From Apoda limacodes (taxonomy: Eukaryota; Arthropoda; Insecta; Lepidoptera; Limacodidae), in contig OX291553.1 in the NCBI GenBank assembly GCA_946406115.1, positions 5,027,001-5,091,000 on the forward strand: a stretch of DNA of 64,000 nucleotides, written 5' to 3'. Numbering within the stretch: the first letter of the stretch is position 1; every line of letters begins with the position of its first letter. The translations under genes were made by a program, and so were the position numbers. The notes under the pieces were generated by a model that saw only the letters and a program-made list of their open reading frames with translations, was not told the origin of the DNA and searched no databases. Below are positions 10,790 through 22,330 of the stretch, one piece after another.

Positions 10790-11815
10790 ACCTTACCCAC
10801 TGCCTCGAAACTGGATTTAGACAAGATCACGGAACAACAGAACAAGTCCATAGAGTTTATAACTTCATTAGAGATGCCCTAGAAACAAAGCAATACTGTT
10901 CTGCAGCATTTCTGGATATCCAGCAGGCCTTTGATAGGGTCTGGCATAAGGGTCTCCTCTACAAAATCAAGTTCCACCTACCTTACACATACTATGGCAT
11001 CATTAAATCCTACCTTACGGACCGAATCTTCCAGGTTAAAGAGGGAGATTCCACATCTACATTCCACAAAATATTGGCCGGAGTCCCCCAGGGATCGGTA
11101 CTTGGTCCAATCCTTTACACGGTTTTACAGCAGACTTACCACTTAGCCCGGAAGTAACGGTAGCTACTTACGATGACCATACGACAGTTTTGGCATCCAG
11201 TGAGAATCCAGCAACAGCCTCCAAAATTTTGCAAGCGGACTTAACCGAATAAATATGTGGTTAAAGAAATGGAGAATCAATGTGAGCACATGTAAGTCGG
11301 TACACGTAACTTTTGCTCTCCGACAAGGTAACTGTCCTCCAGTAACATTAGGAAATAACCAACTGCCACAAAATGACTCCGCCAGATATTTGGGAATCCA
11401 TCTGGATCGTAAACTGTCATGGAGGAAACACATACAAACCAAAAGACACGAGATCAGTCTTAAATACAAATCCATGTACTGGCTTCTTGGCAGAGGATCC
11501 AAATTGTGCCTCAACAATAAACTTCTGGTTTACAAAACATTGCTGAAGCCTATCTGGACTTACGGCATCAAACTCTGGGGATTTTCATGTGCCTCCAATA
11601 TAAGCATAATACTAAGACTACAAACTGCATTCTGAGAGATCTAGCAAACGCTCCATGGTTCACTAAAACAACAGACTTGCACAAGGCTCTTGATATGCTC
11701 ACGGTGTAGGAAGAGACCAAATCCCACAGCACTAAATACCAGAAAAGACTGGAACACCATCCCAACCAACTGGCTGTGCAGCTCACTGAATGACCTAAAG
11801 TAAAAAGCCTTAAGA
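10790..11815 (+). pseudogene. jockey-like ORF2 reverse transcriptase core and C-terminus, broken
   Basis: The remnant starts at LETGFRQDHGTTEQVHRVYN, the conserved FGFR...ST..Q block, and continues AAFLDIQQAFDRVWHKGLLY and GVPQGSVLGPILYT. The catalytic YADD-type box survives only as TYDDHTTVL after a stop at 11157. Further on come WRINVSTCKSVHVTF, YLGIHLDRKLSWRKHIQ, TYGIKLWGF and the C-terminal NAPWFTKTTDLHKALDM. The fingers region before FGFR (the PISLLP-type block) is missing. At least five stops or shifts are visible. Confidence 0.8.
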
Positions 11816-11975
11816 GGCACCAAATTCTGGATTTCAGTGCCTAAAATAATAAAAGACCATCAGAACACGAATGGATTGTTAATGTGCAATTCACTCTATG
11901 GGCCTCAAAATGCACAAAACTCATCTACTTATGGTTCATGACCGATTGCACGATAATGCCTTGAAAAAAAAAAAT

Positions 11976-12278
11976 ATGTCGGCTAATAAGTCTAATATCA
12001 TATTTTAAGACAGTATATGTTTGTCAAACCATGTTTAGATAAAGCTAATTAAAATATAATGATTTGATTCATTGTGTAAAATTTACACCGTCATTATAGC
12101 AGAGCGAGTGCCAGTTTTTGTAATTTATAGGAAAACTGGAACATTAAAATCGCATCTCAGAATATGTGATATACCCGCATAGGTTTTCTAACTAATAATA
12201 AAAATATAAAAGCAAAAACAAAAAAATTAAGAGGGCTTTTTAAATTGGCTTTGTTCCGGTGGTAATTAAATGACACTG
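11976..12278. other. no gene seen
   Basis: AT-rich spacer between the jockey copy and the MITE. Confidence 0.5.
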
Positions 12279-12281
12279 TAA

Positions 12282-12868
12282 GGCTACGTCCACACAGCGA
12301 CTATACGATTCGATATTTTCTCGCATACTATTTTACCGTATACGAGGCGGCCGTTCAAACAGTGCGAGGTTTATTCGGTTTTATCACGTATGCGGTCTTC
12401 CCGTATACGTGGCCGCCGTTCACACAGCATCTATTCGAAACGCTTTGCCAGCCGCCACACCGCCAGTCGTTCAGAGCACGCAATTTTTTTATAGTTGTCT
12501 AATAATGTATCCCATATTATGAGTCGATCCTCCATAGGCGTGATAAATAACTCGATCGTAATCGGCAATCCAATTCACCAAAGACATCGCAAACACAACT
12601 ACCTGCTGCCTGTTGTCCGTGTGAACGAATCAACGTAAACATAAGCGCCACTGAGCATCGCATTCGATAACATCGTTTCGAGAATCTCGCATTCACGGTG
12701 GCAAAACCCTTCGGTATACGGGAAGAAATATGTTTCGAATACGAGATTTTCTCGCATAGATCGTGTGATCGATTTTCAGAGTTGCCATACAAATTTTGTA
12801 GTCACTACGATATTCGATAAAATCTCGTATATGGTATACGAGAAATATTGCGCCGTGTGAACGTAGCC
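12282..12868. mobile_element. MITE with TAA flanks
   Basis: The left end GGCTACGTCCACACAGCG and the right end (reverse complement GGCTACGTTCACACGGCG) form inverted termini. Each is flanked by TAA (12279-12281 and 12869-12871), a target duplication of the TWA type used by PIF/Harbinger elements. Length is 587 bp. The interior is unusually GC-rich for this window and carries many copies of GTATACG / CTCGTATA-like words in both orientations. No transposase is encoded. The 91-codon minus-strand ORF at 12517-12792 is a by-product of the GC-rich interior. Confidence 0.75.
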
Positions 12869-12871
12869 TAA

Positions 12872-13244
12872 CTTACAAAACTAACGAGTATAATATTCAT
12901 AATAAATGTTAATTGAAAAAATTTTACACATTTAAACAATAGCATTGTCATCTGATTCCTGTGGGCTGCTCTTACAATATCAGCAATATCGCTATCGCAA
13001 AAAAAAATTAGTAATTCTAATTGGTCTGTTCTTGCAAACTTCTTAGTATTTAGTCTTACTTTTTTGTTTTGTTTATTAATACTGTAAGACATTGATTATT
13101 TCTTAGTGATGAATACATAAACTGTCTTTTGTTTATATAAGATACTTTTTAATGTTGTGCTTGTGCTTTATATTTCATGTTTTTTTATGTTTGTAATGGA
13201 AAGTGTCCTTTTATGAGAGGGAGGGCATTTTTCAATATTTTAAT
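12872..13244. other. no gene seen
   Basis: AT-rich sequence. The 74-codon ORF at 12868-13092 (minus) overlaps the MITE end and has no recognisable domain. Confidence 0.5.
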
Positions 13245-13424
13245 TGGACGCTGTAAGAGAAAGGGAAAAAAGAAATGTCCTTGCTGAGTTTCTTGCCGGT
13301 TCTTCTCAGTACAAGGTCTCCCGCCCTGTAGACTTACGAACCGATGGCGTAGTGACATTCATAAGTGCTCAATTATTGTAGCCTAAACTGAATAAATTAT
13401 ATTGAATTTGAATTTGAATTTAAT
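13245..13424 (+). mobile_element. CR1/jockey-like LINE 3' end
   Basis: It contains GAGTTTCTTGCCGGTTCTTC (from 13286), a downstream GAACCGATGGCGTAG block, an AATAAA at 13390, and a terminal microsatellite of TTGAAT units (13402-13423). These are the features of the 3' UTR and tail of the 24.4-28.1 kb LINE type, here without any coding sequence, so it is a severely 5'-truncated insertion. Confidence 0.7.
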
Positions 13425-15228
13425 ATTTACGCATTGAATGTGCTCTATGCTCTCTACGCGCGCAATTCATCCATTACACACACATCGATAGGAAAATGGC
13501 TCGCAACACTCCGTTTGATATTGTTTCGCACACGGTATCTAGGCGTATAAGTAATCTTTGGTGCCAAGTGTCATCCCGATCTGTCCAGTGGTTGAAGCGT
13601 GATTAAGTAAGATACGTTATTATAACAAACATCCATCAACACGTACTTTTACTTTATAATATTAGTAGGATACACATTTTTTTATATTTATTAATCTAAC
13701 GAGTGTCAGTAAAATTATAAAGAATTCCCTTGTATAGACAATGGGTTTTACTATAGGTAACCAGATAAAAATAAAACGCTGTTATAATAAAACTAACTAA
13801 GACGCGTTTTATAAGGATGTTATATGTAAAACATTTTAAAATCATTGCCCTGCTATCAATACAGTATTTTCTCAAATTTATAACTACAGGTTATTAGGGC
13901 TGAAAACAGTATTTTGTAATTTTTAATCGGTGATTTGTAAATATTTTTGAAAAACTTTATTAATAACAGACAAAGTGTTTTGTATTCCTATTATTGCAAT
14001 AGAAAGATAACAAAGTCATTGTTTTTTTAAATACATAAATTAAACAAGAAACTGAAGACACGAAAGAAAAGTAAATGTCTTTAGGTTTAAATTATCTATC
14101 AATACTACACTAAAACTGTAGAACCGCCGTTGTTTGTACATTGAAAAAGGTATTTATCAAAACTGTCTTTGATCAAAGATGTCTTTTTATTTCAATTTTT
14201 TGACTGTATTCAATAATTTAGTTTCACTTGGATTAACATTAACATTTTAGTTTAGCAATGTCAGTATAATGGTCGAATTTTTAAATACCCTAAAACAGTT
14301 GAAACAATCGATTGTGAGGTGAGATTTTATGCGGTTCCAGCCTATACATGAAGACGTATGTTTAAGAGTTCAATTCTGTGACAGGACAACACAGCACAAG
14401 TGGCAAAATCGGGAGAAGACACAAATTACCTGTGTATTTCTCTTGCCTCCCGTTTGCAACAATTTTCAGATTTACAATAAAAAATTGCAGAAGGCACGTT
14501 TCCTCATAATGTGATATCAAATCGTCTAGCCTGGTGACTGGTACTGTACAGTTACCGCATTTTTATCGTTTATGGTGGCAATGAAAAAAAAAAACCTCAA
14601 TTCTTTTGGTTGATCATATCTCCTTAAAATTATCAAATTTCAAAAATTAACTATAATGTACTGACTTATGTTAAGGGATAAATTATATATAGGGATATTT
14701 AGTTTTATTAACAGAGTTAAGTAAAAAGATGGTGCTGCTAACTATTAAGTAGAAATTATGACGTTATACACAAATATAATAGTATTATTGTATATATATA
14801 TATTTATATTTATACGATTATGTACATAGAAAGTATTCACAATAACAAAACTCGAGTTGTTAATGACAAAACCAGGGTGGTAAAACGCTTCCAAACACCA
14901 AATTAATCGTATATGCTGTTTTCCATATTTTCAGTTATATTGTGTTTGTAAGAGGATTAATAGTAGATTGTATTTCAAAGGGGAAAATTACTATTTTTAT
15001 GACGAGAGCGCAATTTAGAATCCTAGGTATGTAAGATATTTAAAAATTAAAAAATCACTAAACATAATTGCCTCTTCTATCGTTGTCTAAAGCGAGAGTT
15101 GCAATTATTTTCTTCTTCTTTAGTAATTCCAAATAAACGTAAATAGCCAATTATGAGATTTATAATTGAATAACCGCATTTATAATTTAATGAAAATGTT
15201 TCCTTAATACTTAGAATTATACTCCAAA
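13425..15228. other. no gene seen
   Basis: AT-rich, stop-rich sequence. A TATATATATATTTATATTTATA stretch (in short, TA-rich) lies near 14790-14815. I recognise no repeat or coding remnant. Confidence 0.5.
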
Positions 15229-15229
15229 A

Positions 15230-15415
15230 TAAACAAATCTAACAATAAGAATAATTTTCATTAAAACCTAGAACGTGTACAATGATTTCTTTCACTGACA
15301 CCAACAATAGGGCCACGGAAAGATTAATCGTCTAAAGAAATCCACTGAGCTGGAATACTATTTTTCATTTGTAACAAAACGTTGACCCTTCTTATATGCT
15401 TCCTCTTTCTATTTA
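15230..15415 (-). repeat. dispersed repeat, copy 2 of an inverted pair
   Basis: The reverse complement aligns with 85-300 (shared GGGTCAACGTTTTGTTACA and AATAGTATTCCAGCTCAGTG). On the minus strand it lies about 450 bp downstream of the integrase-like scrap at 15850-16060, which suggests it is the 3' end of the same decayed element. Confidence 0.6.
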
Positions 15416-15849
15416 TTTATGTGACGATCTACCTTCCAAAATATATTTAAAGGTACCTTTCAGTAGTAAAGTGGTTACAGTACCGGTAGAAATCGAGATT
15501 TTCAACGTGCGGTCACTTGCTAGCGCCTATCGTACGTGGAACTGTGTGTCTTCTTATGCTTCAATAGTGTAATATATCTTTGTACACTGGTCGAAACGGC
15601 ATACGTTTGCTAGGGTATACCATAGCCTTAACAAAAGGCTTGGCAATATTTCCTGATAAATTTGGACTACATTATCATCACCCTTTTCTTTGGTGAGTTC
15701 ATTTATGACTGATGAAGATTTCTCACCTGTAAGTGTTATTAGAGAGTCTTTGATAACTTAGTATTCTCTGTAACTGTAATGGCTCTTTTGTATTCACAAA
15801 GACCTCTTGATGAGTATGAGAAGACATTGTATTAAAGTCCTCAATAGCT

Positions 15850-16060
15850 ACTTCTTGAATTAACGGTGACTGTAAAGGTGTATTCTTGGACATATTCGTT
15901 TCTGCGCCATCTTATTTTTCAAGATCCTGTCTTTTTGTAGTGAATGAAGTATTTCCTTTGGTATAATAGATGAAGCCAGTCCAACTTTTGCACGAAGGCC
16001 AAACATAGCTTCATATAGACTACTTTTCATACCCGAATGAAAAGCACGGTTCATTATACA
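15850..16060 (-). pseudogene. possible integrase C-terminal scrap
   Basis: The 64-codon frame contains MNRAFHSGMKSSLYEAMFGL, RAKVGLASSIIPKEILHSLQ. The words SPYEAMFG, then AKVGL, then IPPEIL are typical of retroviral-type integrases found in KRBA2/SCAN3-like domesticated or transposon proteins. They come just after the catalytic core, where the tetramer-facing helix gives way to the C-terminal part. No DDE core is readable upstream, and the frame closes at 15860. I call it an old integrase remnant at low confidence; it may be chance similarity. Confidence 0.35.
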
Positions 16061-16179
16061 TTTTACGGATCTTCCTCCTTCATAGTAATAGTATTACTAG
16101 TGTATAGTTAGTTTGATTATTATCAGCTATCCAAGTCGGTAGTGGCCTATAGGTTTCAATTTCACCTTATGCCCTGAGT

Positions 16180-16412
16180 GACGAAGGTTTGAGCGCAGCG
16201 TGTACTAATGAACCTTTTTCATAATTTCTCAAGTGCATTGATTGTTCACACCATTGGCTTTTTAGTGAAAACATCGTAAGAAATGAGACGTATGCGAAGT
16301 CCACGACCCGCATTGCGTCCACGTGTGGACTGCGCCTTAAATGACCCTCGGTGAGGGTGGGCCGTGCCTGAACAGTGGGGACGTGTGAGGCTGATGATGA
16401 TAAGGTTTAGAG
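16180..16412 (+). mobile_element. SINE or RTE 3'-tail-like repeat
   Basis: Second copy of the repeat at 430-645: GACGAAGGTTTGAGC, GCGTGTACTAATGAAC, TTAGTGAAAACATCGTAAG, CCCTCGGTGAGGGTGGGCCG, GTGAGGCTGATGATGATAA. The GAT-triplet end is characteristic of RTE-type LINEs and the SINEs that borrow their tails. No coding sequence. Confidence 0.6.
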
Positions 16413-18605
16413 ACAATACTATTTTTACGCGGTGACAACAGGTAGGTAAAGAGCAGAGACCGGCTACTTAACGGATCGTGCCCACTAATTTGCAGATTAC
16501 CTACTTAATGCGCATATAAACATATTCCGTATTCTGACGGTAACGTATATATAGATAATTTCTAATGTACATTAGGAAAAAATTAATACTAATTTTACCC
16601 TCGTAGTTACCTTACCTTCCTAAATGTATTATTTTAATAAATAATTAAAAAAAAAACATCAACGACACTTATTAATGTAGTGGTTGGATCAGATATTCAT
16701 AATATCTGTGAAAGGAACATAGATAAAATTTATTATGCTCATAATATCCACATTTAACTGACGGTATTATATCTCAAGCGTATAAAAAAGCCTTTTGTTA
16801 TCAAAATCCTCGCAATTTTCGTCAAATATTTTTGAATAAGTTTCTATCGTATTAAACCAAAATGTTTTGAAGGCGTAAGTATAATGTCGTGTGATAAATA
16901 AAATAATAATATTAATACTGTACATTACATATATTAAGTGAACAACAAAAAAAATGGAATATTGACTTTTTTGTGTCGAATAATATTTCGGAATATAATT
17001 TTATAATATTTAATTATTTTTTGCCTAAAACCTTACTTAATTTGAGACTAGTCAGTGACTAGTAAAACAGAACAAAAAATCATTAGCCTGTTTTGTTGTC
17101 TCCAATGATTTCAATCAACGATTTTGTAACGAATAATTCAGAAAAATAAATAAAATTGGTCAGGTCAAGTCAAGTCAAGCTATCCTGGCTTGTTTACTTT
17201 TTAAGTATTAAAATAGGCGTGGGTAACGAAATTTTAATATTTTTTACTTATGCAGGTTCGCGTCAAAAGGGATCCTCTTATTTACTCTGGAACATACAAA
17301 AAAAAACAAGTAACTAACATTTAATAACGAACTGGCTGACCTGGCAGACTTTGTTCTGCCCTTTCCTTTGTTGACTCTAGTAAGCCCACGCTTTCAGGTT
17401 TTTTGAAGATTTTTGTGTATACCGAACTGTAGTACTTGTAGTACCGAATGGACTATATAATATGTTTTTAAATATTTATAATCTATTGAAATCGACAAAA
17501 TAAATATGAGAGTAACTCCTGTTATTTCAACATTATTTGAACTCCACATGAATTCGTAGCTAAAGGAAAGTGGGTCACCTTTTCGTTAAGGTACGAACGT
17601 GCCTACTAACAAAACTCGTTTTTATGCAACGCACACGCCATCTGGTGCGGCTGATTCTAACTCTGCCAATTTTATCCTTAATGTGTTACATCTAGTGCAC
17701 CTGGCAGCTTTTTAGTTTAACTAACACACATATGAACTTTAAGCTCGCATGAATATTTGAGAACTTGATATCAGGTAACTTTTTTTTTGGTATAACTTTT
17801 TCATAGAAGTATAAAAAGCTTCATATCTTAGGCTCAGTGTTTTTTTCGGTCTGTGATATTTTTTTAAAAAAAACCGTTAATTTCTCTATTTATCTGAATT
17901 GAGTTATCTATGTTTGCAGTTAGTTGTTATTGTTCTAGGACATAAGTTTTTAATTAATAACAAAGTAATTGAGAACAAATAATTTTACCCAAAATGGGAT
18001 ATAAAGGAAGTTACATTGTTTTGTGTTACAGAAATATAAATCAGAAAAACGACAAAACGAGAAACATAAAAAAAACATCAAGGCACTATTTATATCAATG
18101 AACAATACGACGCCTACGGTACCTATCTATGGCTATCGTTTTCAACATGATATCTAAAATATATTTTTTTACCATCCCATTTCTAAGTATTTTACTTTCT
18201 AAAACAAAATCGGGCCCTGCTTGGATTAATCGGACAATGGTGTTTGGAAGCAGTTTTAAAAATGATAAAAACATGAGGTTTATTGAAGCTTATGCCTAAA
18301 AATGTGAAATGCCACTAGTATATATGTATAGTAAAATTTTGACGATTTAAAAAATTAACCGGAATGGAGATTTTCAAAATAATGATATTGTTGATATAAT
18401 GATGTTGTCATGTAAGAATAAATGGAGGTCACGTAAACACAGTAAGTTCTAAAACGTGAATAACATGTAATACTATTGTAATGTACATAATGTCTATTCT
18501 TTACTCAAGAAAATAATTGAAACTAATATTTTTTTTTCTTTATTTTGAATTTAAAGTTTTGAAGATTATGTCTTATAAAAAATATTGAATATTGGTTTAT
18601 TGGTG
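16413..18605. other. no gene seen
   Basis: Long AT-rich stretch. A short TCAAG iteration (GGTCAGGTCAAGTCAAGTCA) lies at 17159-17180. There is no coding evidence. Confidence 0.5.
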
Positions 18606-18607
18606 GT

Positions 18608-18740
18608 ATTCAAATTCAAATAGTTTATTGCTCAAAAATAGGATATAATATCACTTTTTTGACTTTAGTATAATATGCAAGAAATTTATAAACTACTACC
18701 GTTTTGGAATCAAGATGGCGTTATTATTTGGTGTAGTTTG
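18608..18740 (-). mobile_element. CR1/jockey-like LINE 3' end
   Basis: On the minus strand it reads TTCCAAAACGGTAGTAGTTT, later AGCAATAAACTATTTGAATT and a TTTGAA-type tail ending at about 18608. The order resembles the GAACCGGTGGTAG ... AATAAA ... microsatellite tail of the LINE 3' ends at 13245 and 27987. No coding part remains. Confidence 0.5.
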
Positions 18741-19028
18741 TTACTTCTTCAACCGAGTCATATCATATCGAGTCATATCATATCAAAAATCAAACTGTTT
18801 CTTTTACTTTCCCTTCACATTTACTAAACTGTTCCTTTGTCACAAGTAAACTGATAAAAGATACATTTAACATGTATAAAAATAAATTTAAATTATTAAA
18901 TTAATTATTTAATAATAATTATTATATTTAATTTATTAAATTAAAACTCAAATATTTTGTTACAATCTACCTGTTAAAATATTAAACTGCTTATTTATCA
19001 GCAGTAAACTCACAAAAGAAACATTAAA
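18741..19028. other. AT-rich low-complexity stretch
   Basis: It contains iterated TAATTATTTAATAATAATTA-type sequence (18890-18950), which is palindromic. No gene. Confidence 0.5.
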
Positions 19029-19029
19029 T

Positions 19030-19742
19030 AAAACGGGCACCGAGGCGCGAGGGTTCCGTAAAAGATAAACTATATTGAGGGACAAACTTAAGATTGCCGT
19101 TGAACAACTGTTGTCTCAATACATCGAAATAGGTTGCGGTTAGTTTACCAACTGCAAATAAGTTCATAATCGCAAATAAAAAAAATTTGTGATGTAACAA
19201 CAAAAAGCATTGTTCAGATCTTGCCTGGCGTTAATATTTTTTTTTAAACCAAGTAGATCTACAGATTATTTTATTTTATTCAAAAGTGTTTCGTAGTATC
19301 AGTATTTTTGGAATTATCGAGTACTAGTCATAGAACTGCCATTCAATATTTTGTTCACAAATATACATCGCGTGTAATATTTTTTTTCATAAAATAAAAT
19401 CAATCTACATAATGTATTAATCGAGTTTGCATGTATCATATATAAAATGATAAAAGATAATTCCTTTTATTATATTTCCTATATTTGTGATGTAAAACCT
19501 TGCTTCGCATATAATTTCATAATTCTTGGACAACGGGAAGAAGACAAAAATGCCCGTATTTTTTTGATGCGTTGACGTAGAATTTTGATTTTTTACATAT
19601 TCAAGGGACTGTAAACTTTATATTCGATTTAATTTCAACTTGATACCGGTACTGAGAAAAAGGGTCTTGACAGATAGATAAACGGACAACAAAGTGATCC
19701 AATAAGGGTTCCCTTTTTTGCTTCTGAGGTACGGAACCCTAA
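19030..19742 (+). repeat. GTTCCGTA ... GTACGGAACCCTAA dispersed repeat
   Basis: It opens with GGGCACCGAGGCGCGAGGGT, a decayed form of the GTGCGAGTTGGACTCGCGC end. It closes with GATACCGGTACTGAG, GACAGATAGATAAACGGACA and GGTACGGAACCCTAAC. Both ends belong to the lepidopteran repeat seen at 2888-3808, so this appears to be one full-length, diverged copy with an AT-rich interior. No protein. Confidence 0.5.
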
Positions 19743-21045
19743 CATCATCTACCGTCCCTAACGTCATCTAAACAAATATTACGTTTCTTTTCCTTACTTT
19801 CTCTGCACATATACTCAACTGATTTTTTGTCTCTCTAAAAAGACTCAGGTTTTATCGTACATCAAACGCGTGTTCCCACAAACACTTTATTGCTGTCGAA
19901 ATGAAAAATCTCACTTAAGCTCCGAGGGAATTTTGAAACGATTTATTCGTCTTACAAATCCTTTGTTGAATTCTAAAGATAAATATTTGTATCGCATCGA
20001 CAACCAGGAAAAATAAAAATTACAACTTTTTACATGGCGTATTTTTTTTCTACCGTACATTGTGTCTGTTACAAGAGGGTGTTTTCTTTTAGATACAATA
20101 TTTACATATTAGTTTCCAAATCAATGTATGACTAGCTTTTTCCCATAAACGCGAAAAAAAAGATTTTCGTCGATAATGGAGTTTCCTACTAAAATATAAG
20201 AAATGTCATACAAAATATAACCCCCTATTTTGCCCCCTAGGAGATGATTTACCAAAAACGCTTAAGCGTCATTCTTCATTTTTAACCCAAAAGACAAATA
20301 CCAATTTCCAAGAAATTATCTTTAAATATATATAAAGATAACCCACTGAAAATTGGCAAGATTTAATAGCGACGTACTTACTGGTGGTCTCACTTGCAAT
20401 TTTCCAATACTTATGCACAAATGTGCACAAAAATGTCTCGGATAGCTAACGTAATTTTCATTGAATCAGATCTTTTCTTATTTTCCAAATCACAAAGCAA
20501 ATTGCAAATGGAGCTGACACAGGCGTCTCTTTTGTTCCAGTTGTTCTGTGATAGCTACTTTAAGCTGCTCGCCAGCATCATCTTTGTGAAACATAAAAGT
20601 TTAAATTGAACTGTTAATCCATCTAATGTTTGTTTTTATCTTCATAGTTATATTTGCTAGGAGAGGGTAACCAGCGGTTGGATACAAATTATTAAACGGG
20701 TTACATTACAATGAGCGGGACATCTTATTTTTTCCAACCATTCTGGTACTGCCTGATAGTGACAGACGTATAATGCAGTGTATTTGGACTAAGACGGCTT
20801 TATAGTTGCCCAATGCGTCAAAAATTACCTGGTTTAATGTAATTGGTGGTAAAATGAAAGATCTGGGACAGAATAATATACATAATCTACCCCTTGACAA
20901 TTCTAGACGATATGTGAAGTAAGTCAGGATTGGCCACGGGAAAATAGTCCATTTATATCAATAATAACTATGTTTTTTTGAGTTAATGATATTTCATGCT
21001 TTTTTACTTTGGCACAGATATATTTAATAGGCTGGACAAGGACGT
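19743..21045. other. no gene seen
   Basis: Two short ORFs (20394-20609 plus, 20706-20900 minus) show no recognisable domain. The minus one might be the tail of a decayed mobile element, but I cannot assign it. Confidence 0.45.
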
Positions 21046-21049
21046 AAAC

Positions 21050-21648
21050 TACTTTTTACGTGTTTCGCGCGTATGTATGTAGTCTTCTTTGTTCCCTCCT
21101 TAAGGCCAAACGGCTGGACCGATTTCAGTTAAATAGTTCTCTTAATTATAAGCAGGCGGAATTAATCTAAGTGCAAGTTCAAATAACGACTATACTACAG
21201 TCGTTACTTTTAGTAACGACAACGGGCACTCGCTATAAGGCAATGACTAATGTAAGCAATCTGTACTACTATTGAACTTACCCTTAAATAGGTCCCGCCT
21301 GTTTTAGTTAAATATTTGATTAAGTACTATATTATCATGAAGTCACAATATATTTAAATTCATAGAAAATGTTATTTAACGACATTGTGCCCGTGACTTT
21401 ACAGGTACAGAAGTAAGTATGGTTTAGGTTAACTCGTTAATTGCTTTTTTCTAAATGTTTTTGCAGTCGGGATTTTTTAATTTTATCCCAAGAAAATTCA
21501 AAAGTTTCTAAATAAGTAGCTAAACTATAGCTAAAGTAATAGATTGATATAGCTCACTTTCTTGATGTAATCAAGAAGTTGCCATAGAAATGTTACGTAA
21601 TCTACGATAGTCAGATTTCGTGCGAGCGGAGCCGCTCGCAACACCTAG
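21050..21648 (+). mobile_element. Helitron-like 3' end
   Basis: The right end has a short GC hairpin, GCGAGCGGAGCCGCTCGC (21622-21639), followed six bases later by CTAG and then T, the standard Helitron 3' structure (hairpin, CTRR, insertion between A and T). The left boundary is not clear. The interior GGCCAAACGGCTGGACCGAT near 21105 is typical of lepidopteran Helitron copies. No Rep/helicase gene, so non-autonomous. Confidence 0.55.
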
Positions 21649-21879
21649 TATTATTTAAGGAAAGATGATATTAGGGGTGTTTATAAGAGCAACAGATTTA
21701 CAAACAATTATTTTTAAAATTTACTTGGTTTGTCTGTCTGTTAGTTAGTCTCAACCATATTTTAGGGAACGTAACGACCCGAAGCACATGCCACCACCGC
21801 AGAGACTTTGAGAGCGCATGACACACTTAAGCAACTCCAATAAAACTCGATTGTACTATATTCATATAACATATAATAT

Positions 21880-22330
21880 TACTCAGCAGACGTACATATA
21901 CATATAAAAGTTAATATAAAATACACATACATTCACATATTCATATATACACATACAGACATATAATAATACAAATATATTAATATACAATCCTCGTTCG
22001 GCCGCCCGATAGCGGCAGGGCTCCGAACACGAGCGGGTACTACAAACAAACAAGCACCTATACATATATGGATACACACATTCAAACAGACGTCACACAC
22101 CCAAAAGTGGCCCAGCCCCTACACAACAGGCTGGCAACAAATGCACATCATTTAAACTACCATCGCTTCGGAAACTAGCCTAAGGGGAGAAGAAGTGACA
22201 AGAAACTCCCGGGTGTACACCTGTTACCAATCAGTCATGCAGGAACCAAGTCATCAAGTACACAATATCTATCCAAATATGTATATACACACATACCCAT
22301 ACGTACTCGTGCGCCACACCCCTACACATC
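21880..22330 (-). mobile_element. LINE 3' UTR-like segment
   Basis: On the minus strand, GAGTTTCTTGTCACTTCTTC (22188-22207) followed by TTTCCGAAGCGATGGTAG has the same order as the conserved 3' UTR motif at 13286 and 27987. Downstream is a GC-rich block with CCTGCCGCTATCGGGCGGCC and then a TATATG-rich tail. It probably belongs to a CR1/jockey-like LINE rather than to the RTE copy at 22330-24345, because RTE elements normally have short, GAT-ended 3' regions. The boundary between the two is not resolved. Confidence 0.4.

Larger units (their letters stand above)
9600..11975 (+). mobile_element. decayed jockey-type LINE copy
   Basis: This one plus-strand element carries, in order, the end of ORF1 (9620-9940), an apurinic-type endonuclease domain (9943-10560), a reverse transcriptase lacking its N-terminal part (10790-11240), the thumb and C-terminal region (11240-11815), and an A-rich end GAAAAAAAAAAATATG near 11963-11975. 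Several stops and frameshifts are visible. About one third of ORF2, between endonuclease and RT core, is missing (junction near 10785). It is dead and probably old. The jockey assignment rests on the ORF1 ending, the ATWNVNGL start of ORF2 and the NAPWFTK-type C-terminus. Confidence 0.85.
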
